NCBI RefSeq assembly: GCF_004363805.1
Contig: NZ_SNZP01000004.1
Location: 62,001-126,000 of the forward strand
DNA length: 64,000 nucleotides
Direction: 5' to 3'
Source of the DNA: Paludibacterium purpuratum
GTDB taxonomy: Bacteria; Pseudomonadota; Gammaproteobacteria; Burkholderiales; Chromobacteriaceae
In this document: piece by piece, positions 27,067 through 35,517 of the stretch
How the letters are laid out: each line of letters opens with the position of its first letter
How positions within the stretch are numbered: position 1 is the first letter of the stretch
Position numbers and translations under genes: made by a program
Notes under the pieces: generated by a model
Databases searched by the model: none
The model's input: the letters and a program-made list of their open reading frames with translations, nothing else
Told to the model about the DNA's origin: nothing

Positions 27067-28101
27067 TTAGGCAACCTGTATCGTGCCGTTGTCGAGCAGC
27101 TGCTTCAGGATTTCCGCGTCCGATCCCAGCTCGTAGGCGTTGCCGAAGACGTTGGGGGTGTCGAATGTCACGCTCTGCAGCCGCTCGCCCGTCGTCTGAT
27201 CATGGATGTGCAATGTGGAGAAGCCTCGGGGCCTGTCGGGCAGGCGCTCCTCGGTGACGAGGTCGAACACAGGGATCGGATCCCGGTCGATGGTCAACGA
27301 TAACTGGCTCGCGCGAATGCCTTCGAATTTCAATACATCGTCGCCGAGATGGAAGTCCATCACGCGGTCGGTGCCGCCCAAATCGTCGTTGGTCCATAGG
27401 AAGACGTCGCGGCCACGGCCGCCACTGAGCAGGTCATTGCCCGTGCCGCCCTGAAGCAGGTCGTCGCCGTCGCCGCCGCTGAGCGTGTCGTTGCCGGCGC
27501 CGCCGAAGAGCCGGTCGTTGCCCTCGCCGCCATCGAGCTCGTCGTTGCCTTCGCCGCCGACGAGCAGGTCGTTGCCTTGACCGCCGGCGAGGATATCGTT
27601 GCCGTCGCCGCCGAAGAGCATATCGTCGCCGTCGCCGCCATCGAGCGTGTCGTCGCCCCGGTCGCCGAAGAGGCGATCGTTGCCGCCTTCGCCGTAGAGC
27701 CGGTCGTTGCCGTCGTCGCCGGTGAGCCGATCGTTGCCGTCGCCGCCGAACAGGATGTCGTTGCCGTTATTGCCGGCGAGTTGATCGTCCCCCGCGTCGC
27801 CGAGCAGGACATCGTCGCCGTCGCCACCGCTGATTCGATCGTTGCCGGCCCCGCCGTACAGCTCGTCGTTGCCGCCGAGGCCTCGGATGCGGTCGTTTCC
27901 CCTGCCGCCAAAGATTTTATCGACGCCGTCGGTGCCTTCAAGATCGTCATCGCCGTCATCGCCGGAGATATAGTTGTAGTCGTAGAGATCGTCGTCATCG
28001 CCGAATGGGGATGCATGATCCAGGCTGCCGATTTGGCGGCGTTGTTTGGGGGCGGTGATGACCACCTCTCGCCGAGACGTATGAGAGATACGTGTTGTCA
28101 T
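27067..28101 (-). CDS. RTX-repeat protein A (about 19 nonapeptides), predicted type I secreted
   Basis: A 344-residue acidic protein. After about 55 residues without signal peptide ([13 protein letters not shown]), about 19 tandem GGxGxDxxx nonapeptides run to residue about 225; these bind Ca2+ as a beta-roll. Then follows [19 protein letters not shown] and a tail ending [10 protein letters not shown]. The C-terminal part is longer than in its paralogues (insert around [19 protein letters not shown]). AAGGAG lies exactly 6 bases before ATG, as in B and E. It is predicted to leave the cell by a type I ABC system encoded elsewhere. No catalytic domain is visible. Confidence 0.85.
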   Translation of the reverse strand: MTTRISHTSRREVVITAPKQRRQIGSLDHASPFGDDDDLYDYNYISGDDGDDDLEGTDGVDKIFGGRGNDRIRGLGGNDELYGGAGNDRISGGDGDDVLLGDAGDDQLAGNNGNDILFGGDGNDRLTGDDGNDRLYGEGGNDRLFGDRGDDTLDGGDGDDMLFGGDGNDILAGGQGNDLLVGGEGNDELDGGEGNDRLFGGAGNDTLSGGDGDDLLQGGTGNDLLSGGRGRDVFLWTNDDLGGTDRVMDFHLGDDVLKFEGIRASQLSLTIDRDPIPVFDLVTEERLPDRPRGFSTLHIHDQTTGERLQSVTFDTPNVFGNAYELGSDAEILKQLLDNGTIQVA

Positions 28102-28281
28102 CGTGAACTCCTTATCACTGAATGGAATATGAGTGAGGCCACTTGGCCTGGGTGAGAGAGTTTGGGATGCCGTGGAAAGTTGCAGTGCTAGAGGACGTTT
28201 GGTGCTTTGTCGGCTGTCGCCGACGCATCGTTGCCGACAAGACGACAGCCGGATTTACGCGCGAGCGCTGATGCTCTCGGG

Positions 28282-29283
28282 CTAACATTGGATCGTGCCC
28301 GCGTCGAGTAGCCGGCCCAGCCCCTCGGCCTCGGATTGGCCGGCCAGCAGATCGACGTTCTCGATCTGGATGGTTTGCATCGTTTCGCCTGCCAGATTGC
28401 GAATGCACAGCAGCGAGTGCTTGCCGTCGAAGGACAGGGTCAGTTGGCTCTTATCGATATCCTGCAATTGCAGTGTGTCCTCTTCGCGATCGAAGTCCGT
28501 CACGCGATCGATGCCGCCAAGATCCTGTCCCGCCCAGATGAAGGTGTCGCGGCCGCGCCCGCCACTGAGGATGTCGTCGCCGCTGCCGCCTTGAAGGATG
28601 TCGTTGCCGTCGCCGCCCGCGAGCGTGTCGTTACCTGCGCTGCCGTGGAGGATGTCGTCGCCGTCGCCGCCATCGAGCGTGTCGTCGCCTATATCGCCGA
28701 AGAGTCGATCGTTGCCGTTATCGCCGTGGAGAATGTCGTTGCCTTGACCGCCGATGAGTTGATCGTTGCCGTCACCCCCGAACAGTTTGTCGTCGCCGTC
28801 GCCGCCACCGAGCGTGTCGTCGCCTGAGTCGCCGAAGAGTCGATCGTTGCCGCCATCGCCGTGGAGTATGTCGTTGCCTTGACCGCCGGTGAGTAGATCG
28901 TTGCCGTCGCCCCCGAACAGCTTGTCGTCGCCGTCGCCGCCATCGAGCGTGTCGTCGCCCTTGTCGCCTAGCAATATGTCGTCGCCTGTGCCGCCGAAGA
29001 GTTGATCGTTACCGTCTTCGCCGTGCAACTCGTCATCGCCGTCGCCACCCACCAGCTGGTCATTGCCGTCGCCACCGAAGATCTTGTCGTCCCCTTCCTC
29101 GCCATAGAGGCGGTCATCCCCCTCCAGGCCATAGATATAGTCATCTCCGCCTTTGCCGAAAATCAGATCCGCTGCCGGGGTGCCATACAAGTCTTCACTA
29201 TCCACCCTGTCGGTTTGGCGGCGCTGTCTGGCGAGGGGAATGACCACATTCTGATGAGCGGCATGAGATGCGCGTATTGTCAT
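28282..29283 (-). CDS. RTX-repeat protein B (about 23 nonapeptides)
   Basis: A 333-residue protein made almost wholly of about 23 RTX nonapeptides (residues about 38-245), including a 45-residue higher-order repeat (FGGDGNDLLTGGQGNDILHG... followed by FGGDGNDQLIGGQGNDILHG...). The C-terminal module runs [63 protein letters not shown]. The N-terminus (MTIRASHAAHQNVVIPLARQ) resembles protein A. No signal peptide or enzyme domain. AAGGAG is 6 bases before ATG. A Ca2+-binding secreted repeat protein; its role is unknown. Confidence 0.85.
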   Translation of the reverse strand: MTIRASHAAHQNVVIPLARQRRQTDRVDSEDLYGTPAADLIFGKGGDDYIYGLEGDDRLYGEEGDDKIFGGDGNDQLVGGDGDDELHGEDGNDQLFGGTGDDILLGDKGDDTLDGGDGDDKLFGGDGNDLLTGGQGNDILHGDGGNDRLFGDSGDDTLGGGDGDDKLFGGDGNDQLIGGQGNDILHGDNGNDRLFGDIGDDTLDGGDGDDILHGSAGNDTLAGGDGNDILQGGSGDDILSGGRGRDTFIWAGQDLGGIDRVTDFDREEDTLQLQDIDKSQLTLSFDGKHSLLCIRNLAGETMQTIQIENVDLLAGQSEAEGLGRLLDAGTIQC

Positions 29284-29359
29284 TGTGAGCTCCTTTCATG
29301 CAATGCGAAAAATGACCGGGGTCAAGTGGCCGGGACGAGAACGCGTAAGCGCACTCGGG

Positions 29360-30169
29360 CTAATATTGGAGTTGGATCGTGCCCTCATCGAGCAGCCGGC
29401 GCAGCCCCTCGGCCTCGGATTGGTAGGCCAGCAGATCGGTGTTCTCGAGCAGGATGGTTTGCATCGTTTCGCCGGCGTGGTTGCGAATGCGCAGCAGCGA
29501 ATGTGTGCCGTCGAATGACAGCGATAGCTGGCTCCGATCGACGCCATGCAATTGCAAGGTGTCCTCTTCGCGATGGAAGTCCGTCACGCGGTCGATGCCG
29601 CCCAGATCCTGTGCCAGCCAGAGGAAGGTGTCGCGGCCGCTGCCGCCAGTGAGAAGGTCGTCGCCGGTGCCGCCGCGCAGCACGTCGTTGCCGGCGCCAC
29701 CATTGAGCTGGTCGTTGCCATCGTCGTCATCGACGATGGAAGAGGTGCCTTGTTCGTCGAACGAGTAACCGCCGCACAAGATGTCGTTGCCATCGCCGCC
29801 GTCCAGGATGTCGTCGTCCTTGCCGCCCAAGAGTAGGTCGTCGCCGTCGCCGCCTTGGAGGGTGTCGTCGTCGATGCCGCCAGCCAGTAAATCATTGCCC
29901 TTGTTGCCGAGCAGCCAGTCTTTACCGCCCCCGCCATAGCATTCGTCGTCGCCGTCGCCCCCTTCTATGGTGTCGTCGCCATCTTGACCGATGATCCAGT
30001 CATTGCCGGCAAAGCCGAAAATATCGTCGTTGCCCTTGCCGGCCAAAATCCGGTCGTCGCCATCGCTGCCGTAGATGATGTCGTCGCCTTCGGTACCAAG
30101 CAGCACGACGTGCTTGTCGAGCGCGTTGAGTCGTCGTGTATGACGACTGGTCGATAGATGTGTGCTCAT
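29360..30169 (-). CDS. RTX-repeat protein C (about 14 nonapeptides)
   Basis: A 269-residue paralogue. About 14 nonapeptides are interrupted after [12 protein letters not shown] by a non-repeat insert (YSFDEQGTSSIVDDDD) before three final units. Several units are imperfect (AGGIDDDTL, LGGKDDDIL), hinting at decay. The shared C-terminal module is intact: [47 protein letters not shown] and a tail ending GTIQLQY. AGGAG is 6 bases before ATG. The insert and the imperfect units distinguish it from A and B. Confidence 0.83.
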   Translation of the reverse strand: MSTHLSTSRHTRRLNALDKHVVLLGTEGDDIIYGSDGDDRILAGKGNDDIFGFAGNDWIIGQDGDDTIEGGDGDDECYGGGGKDWLLGNKGNDLLAGGIDDDTLQGGDGDDLLLGGKDDDILDGGDGNDILCGGYSFDEQGTSSIVDDDDGNDQLNGGAGNDVLRGGTGDDLLTGGSGRDTFLWLAQDLGGIDRVTDFHREEDTLQLHGVDRSQLSLSFDGTHSLLRIRNHAGETMQTILLENTDLLAYQSEAEGLRRLLDEGTIQLQY

Positions 30170-30258
30170 CGAGAACTCCTGTCAGTGAAGAGAGATAGAG
30201 AAGCATCTAGAGCGCTGACGAAAGCATGTCAGCGTTAACAAGTTGAGTTCGGAGAGTC

Positions 30259-30401
30259 CTGACAGTTTCCCGAAAGACTGTGTTATTTACATAGGAAAAT
30301 GGCGCAAGTGCCGATGGGATGTGCCGGCCCGCACGATCGTGGCTGGCGTGCGGGCGGCGACGTTTTACGCCACGTCCAGCGCGCCCTGCATGATCAGCCG
30401 G
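30259..30401. repeat. Long direct repeat, copy 1 (3' side of RTX gene D)
   Basis: About 143 bases covering the last codons of gene D and its 3' flank. It matches 31034-31172 with only scattered differences. It contains the small inverted repeat ACAGTTT-CCCG-AAAGACTGT (30262-30281) and a GC-rich hairpin around CCCGCACGATCG..GTGCGGG. Confidence 0.8.
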
Positions 30402-30964
30402 TCTAGCGCTACGGCTTCGGATTGGCCGGCCAGTAGATCGACGTGCTCGATCTGGATGATTTGCATCGTTTCGCCGGCCGGGTTGCGAATGCGCAGCAGC
30501 GAGTGCGTGCCGTCGAATGACAGCGAGAGCTGCTCCTTATCGATGCGATGCAATAGCAAGGTGTCCTCTTCGTGATTGAAGTCCGTGATGCGGTCTATGC
30601 CGCCCAGATCGTCTTTGCCCCATACGAAGATGTCGCGACCGTTGCCGCCGGTGAGCTCGTCGTCGCCAGTGCCGCCAAAGAGGGTATCGTCGCCGTCGCC
30701 GCCCAGGAGGGTATCGTTGCCGGCTCCTCCGTAGAGGGTATCGTTGCCTTCGTCGCCGTCGAGGGTATCGTTGCCGGTACCGCCGTAGAGGGTGTCATCG
30801 CCCCACAAACCAAAGAGATAGTCGTCGCCGCCGACGCCGAAAAGCCAATCGGCGCGTTGAGTGCCATATAAGTGATCCGAGCCTGGTGTGCCGATTTGGT
30901 GGCTTTGCCTGAAGGCGGTGGTGGCCATCTCCAGTTGCGGCGGATTGAGCGTAGATGTTGTCAT
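30365..30964 (-). CDS. RTX-repeat protein D (about 9 nonapeptides)
   Basis: A 199-residue paralogue with about nine nonapeptides (residues about 40-120) and the shared C-terminal module ([52 protein letters not shown], a tail ending MQGALDVA). The N-terminus has no signal peptide. AAGGA lies 8 bases upstream of ATG. Its last 40 bases and 3' flank are nearly identical to those of gene E, showing recent duplication or conversion. Confidence 0.83.
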   Translation of the reverse strand: MTTSTLNPPQLEMATTAFRQSHQIGTPGSDHLYGTQRADWLFGVGGDDYLFGLWGDDTLYGGTGNDTLDGDEGNDTLYGGAGNDTLLGGDGDDTLFGGTGDDELTGGNGRDIFVWGKDDLGGIDRITDFNHEEDTLLLHRIDKEQLSLSFDGTHSLLRIRNPAGETMQIIQIEHVDLLAGQSEAVALDRLIMQGALDVA

Positions 30965-31033
30965 GGTGTGCGTCCTTCGCGAAGGTTGTCGGGTGGATTA
31001 CCGAGTGTTGCTTAGGATTGAGCACGGCAAGAT

Positions 31034-31172
31034 CTGACAGTTTCCCGAAAAACTGTGTGATTTACATAGGAAAATGGCTCAAGTGCCGATGGGATGTGCC
31101 TGCCCGCACGATCGTGCTGGTGTGCGGGCGGTTAGGTTTTACACGTCCAGCGCGCCCTGCATGATCAGCCGG
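31034..31172. repeat. Long direct repeat, copy 2 (3' side of RTX gene E)
   Basis: About 139 bases matching copy 1. The small inverted repeat ACAGTTT-CCCG-AAAAACTGT lies at 31037-31056, and the hairpin GCCCGCAC..GTGCGGGC lies downstream of gene E on the minus strand, where it could act as a processing or termination structure. Confidence 0.8.
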
Positions 31173-31774
31173 CGCAACGCTTCCGCCTCGGACTGGCCAT
31201 CCAGGAGATCGACGTGCTCGATCACGATGCTTTGCACGGCTTCGCCCGATGGCGCGAGGATGGCCAAGGTCGTGTGCCTGCCGTCAAAAGACAAGGACAG
31301 TTGCTTGGCGCACTTGATGCCCTGCAGCGCCAGTTTGTCCTCGCCTGGTCGGAAGTCCGTGATGTGGTCGGTGCCACCCCATTCGTCTACTCGCCAGGCA
31401 AAAATGTCGCATCCCGCGCCGCCGGTCAGCGTATCGGCGCCCCGCCCCCCTCGCAGCAAGTCGTTGCCGGCGCCGCCAGAGAGCACATCGTTGCCGTCTT
31501 CGCCGAACAGCTGGTCGTCGCCATTCCGGCCGAAAAGCCGGTCATTGCCGTCGCCGCCGTATAACTCGTCGTTGCGCTTTCCGCCGATCAGCGTGTCGTT
31601 GCCGCCCATGCCGAATAGCAGGGTATCGATCGGTTTGAAGGCATCGGCGTGGTACGGCGTGGAGATGTGGGCGGCGTAGACCAGGTCGTCCTTGGACGAA
31701 CCGACGAAAACATCGGGCCCAAGTATCGGGCCTGGGGGGTAACCTGGTTTGGTACGGTTGGTGACTAATGTCAT
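31139..31774 (-). CDS. RTX-repeat protein E (about 8 nonapeptides)
   Basis: A 211-residue paralogue from ATG 31774, chosen because AAGGAG stands exactly 6 bases upstream; the frame opens at 31942 but the extra residues do not resemble the family. A distinct N-terminus (TNRTKPGYPPGPILGPDVF) precedes about eight nonapeptides. Then comes the C-terminal module (CDIFAWRVDEWGGTDHITDF, LSLSFDGRHTTLAI, IEHVDLLDGQSEAEA, a tail ending MQGALDV). It is the first gene of the row and lies about 250 bases from the divergent ctaC. Confidence 0.82.
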   Translation of the reverse strand: MTLVTNRTKPGYPPGPILGPDVFVGSSKDDLVYAAHISTPYHADAFKPIDTLLFGMGGNDTLIGGKRNDELYGGDGNDRLFGRNGDDQLFGEDGNDVLSGGAGNDLLRGGRGADTLTGGAGCDIFAWRVDEWGGTDHITDFRPGEDKLALQGIKCAKQLSLSFDGRHTTLAILAPSGEAVQSIVIEHVDLLDGQSEAEALRRLIMQGALDV

Positions 31775-32028
31775 CGTCATCTCCTTGATGTCGAGAAATA
31801 AAATGCCGGCGTGTCGTGTCCTACATGCGCTATGAGTGCGCAGATTTATCCAGGTTTCGATGTCTGTCTGACGTTCAACGAAAAGCGTGATATCTGTCGC
31901 GGAGAGGGGGTATTGCGCCTGTCCGCTTTTGCGCTGCATCAAGGCGGCTTCTTGTTTTTCTTGACTTGCTTTCTAAAATTCGAATCTACCGGGTTCCGGA
32001 TTCTTGTCTTTGGCAAGGGGGAAAAACG

Positions 32029-33147
32029 ATGGCTCGTGCGCGCATGATGCCGCTATTGCTGTGCTGTTCGGTCGCCGCGCGTGCCGAACAACTCAACTTG
32101 CAAGCGCCGGTCACGCCGATGGCCGCGCAGGAATACGAGCTGCACACCCTCTTGCTGATCATTACCGGGCTGATTTTCGTCGGTGTGCTGGCGGTGATGC
32201 TGTACGCCATCGTTCGACACCGTAAAGCGGCCGGCCACACCGCGCGGCAGTTCCACGAGAACACCACGGTCGAGATTCTCTGGACGCTGATTCCCTTCCT
32301 GATCCTGGTGGCGATCGCACTACCGGCGACACGCTCGGTTTTGGCGCAAAAACGCGTGGCGAATGAAGACATGACGATCAAGGTCACCGGTTTTCAATGG
32401 AAATGGCGTTACGACTACCTCGATCAAGGCTTTGGCTTCATGAGCCATTTAGCGACGCCGCGCGATGACCCGGCGGCGACGCAGCGCCCGGAATATCTAC
32501 TGGAAGTCGACCAGCCGCTGGTGGTGCCGACCGGCAAAAAGGTCAGGTTGCTGTTGACCGCCAACGACGTGATCCATTCTTGGTATGTACCGCAGCTCGG
32601 GGTCAAGCAGGATGCTATTCCGGGCTATTACCGCGATACCTGGTTCCAGGTGGATCGCCCCGGCACCTACCGCGGCCAGTGCACCGAGCTGTGCGGCAAG
32701 GATCACGGTTTCATGCCTATCGTGGTGGAGGCCAAGACGCCCGCCGAATACGACCAGTGGGTGGCGGCACAGAAGAAGGCGGCGTTGGCCACGGCCGACG
32801 ACCCGAATAAAGTCTGGACGCTGGAGGACCTCAAGGCGCGTGGCCAGCAGGTTTACAGCCAGAATTGCGTGCCCTGCCACCAGGCCAACGGCCGCGGTAT
32901 TCCCGGCACCTTCCCCGCGCTCGATGGTTCGACGATCGTCACCAAGGATCGGGCGGCACACATCGACATCGTGCTCAACGGCAGCAAGCGCAATACCGCC
33001 ATGCCTGCCTGGGGCAAGCAGTTGTCCGATACCGAAATCGCCGCGGTGATCAGCTATGAGCGCAATGCGTGGGGCAATCACACCGGCGAATCGGTACAGC
33101 CTTCGGCAATCCGCGCGGCACGTGCCGGCGCGGCGGCCAAGAGCTGA
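32029..33147 (+). CDS. ctaC: Cytochrome c oxidase subunit II with fused cytochrome c domain
   Basis: A 372-residue caa3-type subunit II. A signal sequence (about 1-19) and two transmembrane helices (about 38-62 and 82-100) come first. The periplasmic CuA domain has H183, C218, E220, C222, H226 and M229 (HSW, then CTELCGKDHGFM). A C-terminal class I cytochrome c carries a CVPCH heme site at 280-284 and a distal Met in TAMPAWG. It accepts electrons and passes them to subunit I. GGGGGA precedes ATG 32029. First gene of the oxidase operon. Confidence 0.95.
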   Translation: MARARMMPLLLCCSVAARAEQLNLQAPVTPMAAQEYELHTLLLIITGLIFVGVLAVMLYAIVRHRKAAGHTARQFHENTTVEILWTLIPFLILVAIALPATRSVLAQKRVANEDMTIKVTGFQWKWRYDYLDQGFGFMSHLATPRDDPAATQRPEYLLEVDQPLVVPTGKKVRLLLTANDVIHSWYVPQLGVKQDAIPGYYRDTWFQVDRPGTYRGQCTELCGKDHGFMPIVVEAKTPAEYDQWVAAQKKAALATADDPNKVWTLEDLKARGQQVYSQNCVPCHQANGRGIPGTFPALDGSTIVTKDRAAHIDIVLNGSKRNTAMPAWGKQLSDTEIAAVISYERNAWGNHTGESVQPSAIRAARAGAAAKS

Positions 33148-33171
33148 TTTATGGAGCCTTAGGAGCGAAAG

Positions 33172-34800
33172 ATGGCTATCGATGCGATTCACGATCCCGA
33201 CGCCCTGCATCACGGTCCGCCGCGCGGACTGACGCGTTGGCTTACCGCGACCAATCATAAGGACATCGGTACGCTCTACCTGTGGTTTTCCTTATGCATG
33301 TTCTTTACCGGCGGCGTGATGGCGCTGTGCATCCGTGCCGAGTTGTTCCGGCCCGGACTCAAGTTGTTCCATCCGGAGGTGTTCAATCAACTGTCCACGT
33401 CGCATGGGCTGATCATGGTATTCGGCGCCATCATGCCGGCCTTCACCGGGATGGCCAACTGGATGCTGCCCTTGTTGATCGGTGCGCCTGACATGGCGTT
33501 CGCCCGTATGAACAACTGGAGCTTCTGGCTGCTGCCGCCGGCGGCGGCGCTCTTGCTGTTGGCATTCTTTGTGCCCGGCGGTGCGGCTGCGGCCGGTTGG
33601 ACGCTGTACGCGCCGCTCTCGACGCAGCTCGGGATGGGCATGGATCTGACGATTTTCGCCATCCATCTCATGGGCATCAGCTCGATCATGGGGTCGATCA
33701 ACATCATCGTCACGGTGCTCAACCTGCGCGCGCCGGGCATGACGTTGATGAAAATGCCGATGTTCGCCTGGACCTCGCTGGTGACGGCCTTCCTGATCAT
33801 CGCCGTGATGCCGGTGTTGGCCGGCGCGGTCACCATGATTTTGACCGACCGCCATTTCGGCACGCATTTCTTCAACGCAGCCGGCGGCGGCGACCCGATC
33901 CTATACCAACATGTGTTCTGGTTCTTCGGCCACCCCGAGGTCTACATCATGGCGTTGCCGGCTTTCGGGATCGTCAGCCAGGTGATCCCGAGCTTCAGCC
34001 GTAAGCCGCTGTTCGGCTACACCTCGATGGTGTACGCCACGGCCTCCATCGGCGTGCTGTCCTTCATGGTCTGGGCGCACCACATGTTCGTCACCGGCCT
34101 GCCGGCCACGGTGCAGTTATTCTTCATGTACGCCACCATGCTGATCGCCGTGCCGACCGGCGTGAAGGTGTTCAACTGGATCGCCACGATGTGGCAAGGC
34201 GCGATGACCTTCGAGACGCCGATGCTGTTCGCGGTCGGCTTCATCTTGCTGTTCACCATCGGCGGATTGTCCGGCGTGACGTTGTCGGTGGCGGCGCTGG
34301 ATATCCAATTGCACGGCACCTATTACGTGGTGGCGCACTTCCACTATGTGCTGGTGGCCGGCGCGCTGTTCTCGCTGTTCGCGGCGATCTACTACTGGTT
34401 TCCCAAGATGACCGGCAGGATGTACGACGAACGCCTGGGCAAGATTCACTTCTGGTGGTCGATGATCTGGTTCAACGTCACCTTCTTCCCGATGCATTTC
34501 CTGGGGTTGGCCGGCATGCCGCGCCGCATCCCCGACTATGCGTTGCAATTCACCACTTTCAACAGTGTCGCCACGGTGGGCGCGTTCTGCTTCGGGCTCG
34601 GACAGCTGCTGTTTCTCTACAACCTGTTCAAGAGCTTGCGTCATGGCGAGCCGGCCGCCCAACTGCCGTGGGAAGGCGCCAATACCTTGGAGTGGCGGAT
34701 CCCCACGCCGGCTCCCTACCACTCGTTCGTCGAAGCGCCCGAACTCGAAGTGATCGAGAACGGGGTGGTGGTGAAGATGCAGGGCGGGCGTCACGAGTAG
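33172..34800 (+). CDS. ctaD: Cytochrome c oxidase subunit I
   Basis: A 542-residue, twelve-helix heme-copper oxidase core that reduces O2 to water and pumps protons. The low-spin heme His is in STSHGLIM. The CuB/Tyr site is FGHPEVYIMALPAFG, followed by the CuB pair in WAHHMF. The high-spin heme and low-spin heme ligands lie in VAHFHYVL. The HPEVY-type K-channel residues and Glu mark an A1-type enzyme. AGGAG is 6 bases before ATG; ctaG follows 4 bases after the stop. Confidence 0.96.
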   Translation: MAIDAIHDPDALHHGPPRGLTRWLTATNHKDIGTLYLWFSLCMFFTGGVMALCIRAELFRPGLKLFHPEVFNQLSTSHGLIMVFGAIMPAFTGMANWMLPLLIGAPDMAFARMNNWSFWLLPPAAALLLLAFFVPGGAAAAGWTLYAPLSTQLGMGMDLTIFAIHLMGISSIMGSINIIVTVLNLRAPGMTLMKMPMFAWTSLVTAFLIIAVMPVLAGAVTMILTDRHFGTHFFNAAGGGDPILYQHVFWFFGHPEVYIMALPAFGIVSQVIPSFSRKPLFGYTSMVYATASIGVLSFMVWAHHMFVTGLPATVQLFFMYATMLIAVPTGVKVFNWIATMWQGAMTFETPMLFAVGFILLFTIGGLSGVTLSVAALDIQLHGTYYVVAHFHYVLVAGALFSLFAAIYYWFPKMTGRMYDERLGKIHFWWSMIWFNVTFFPMHFLGLAGMPRRIPDYALQFTTFNSVATVGAFCFGLGQLLFLYNLFKSLRHGEPAAQLPWEGANTLEWRIPTPAPYHSFVEAPELEVIENGVVVKMQGGRHE

Positions 34801-34804
34801 CGCC

Positions 34805-35323
34805 ATGGATGCCGCGCAACGGATCGCCAACCGCCGGCTGTCGATCAAGCTCACGCTGGTCGCACTGGCGATGTTCGGCTTTGCCTGGGCGCTGATTCCA
34901 CTGTACCGAGTGGTGTGCGAGCTGACGGGCATCAGCGATATGAAGCGCGACGCCGGCCTGGCGGCAGAGGCCGTGCTGCCGGTCAGCATGCGGTTCGATG
35001 CCACGGTACAGCCCGGCCTGCCATGGCAGATCGTGCCGATGACCGGCTCGCTTGCGGTGCGTCCCGGGCAGTTCGTGACGGTGATGTACGCCATCACCAA
35101 TGCAAGCCGACGCCAGGTGGTCGGCCAGGCTGTGCCGCGTTACCTGCCGGCCGCGGCCGCCGGCTACATCAAGAAGATCGACTGTTTCTGCTTTCGCCGG
35201 CAGACATTCGCGCCGGGCGAGACGCGGCGCTTGCCGGTGGTGTTCGTGATCGATCGGTCGATTCCGCCGGAGATTCGCTCGATTACGCTGGCCTACAGCC
35301 TGTTCGATGTCGGAGGAGGCTAG
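34805..35323 (+). CDS. ctaG: Cytochrome c oxidase assembly protein CtaG/Cox11
   Basis: A 172-residue copper chaperone for the CuB site of subunit I. One N-terminal transmembrane helix (about 13-33, ending in IPLYRVVCELTG) anchors a periplasmic Ig-like domain carrying the copper-binding CFCF motif (C127, C129). Length and motifs match the Cox11 family. It sits between ctaD and the DUF2970 gene in the oxidase operon. Confidence 0.95.
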   Translation: MDAAQRIANRRLSIKLTLVALAMFGFAWALIPLYRVVCELTGISDMKRDAGLAAEAVLPVSMRFDATVQPGLPWQIVPMTGSLAVRPGQFVTVMYAITNASRRQVVGQAVPRYLPAAAAGYIKKIDCFCFRRQTFAPGETRRLPVVFVIDRSIPPEIRSITLAYSLFDVGGG

Positions 35324-35325
35324 CG

Positions 35326-35502
35326 ATGCCGATGTGGCGGGCGCTGGGTGCGGTACTGAGTGCGTTTGCCGGCATCCGTAAGGGCCGGGCTGCGGCGCAC
35401 GACATCAGGTTGCATTGGTGGCAGGTGGGGCTGGCGGTATTGCTGGCGCTCGCCGGGCTGATTGGCGGCTTGTTGTTGCTGGTGTCCTGGGTGACCTCGT
35501 GA
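35326..35502 (+). CDS. DUF2970 small membrane protein
   Basis: A 58-residue protein starting MPMWRALGAVLSAFAGIRKG with GGAGGAG just upstream, and one C-terminal transmembrane helix (VGLAVLLALAGLIGGLLLLV). It matches DUF2970, a small family usually found between ctaG and ctaE in betaproteobacteria. It probably takes part in oxidase assembly or stability, but no activity is known. It starts 3 bases after the ctaG stop. Confidence 0.8.
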   Translation: MPMWRALGAVLSAFAGIRKGRAAAHDIRLHWWQVGLAVLLALAGLIGGLLLLVSWVTS

Positions 35503-35517
35503 CTGGGAGGAACTGTC

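Noticed and set aside
27577-28155. Periodic plus-strand frames (VAVAAxE-type) across the RTX genes
   Set aside because: The period of nine codons and composition are those of the antisense of GGxGxDxxx repeats; not independent genes.
27400-30800. Regular short DNA repeats that could suggest a CRISPR array
   Set aside because: The 27-base period follows the nonapeptide coding repeat with no spacer/repeat alternation and no cas genes.
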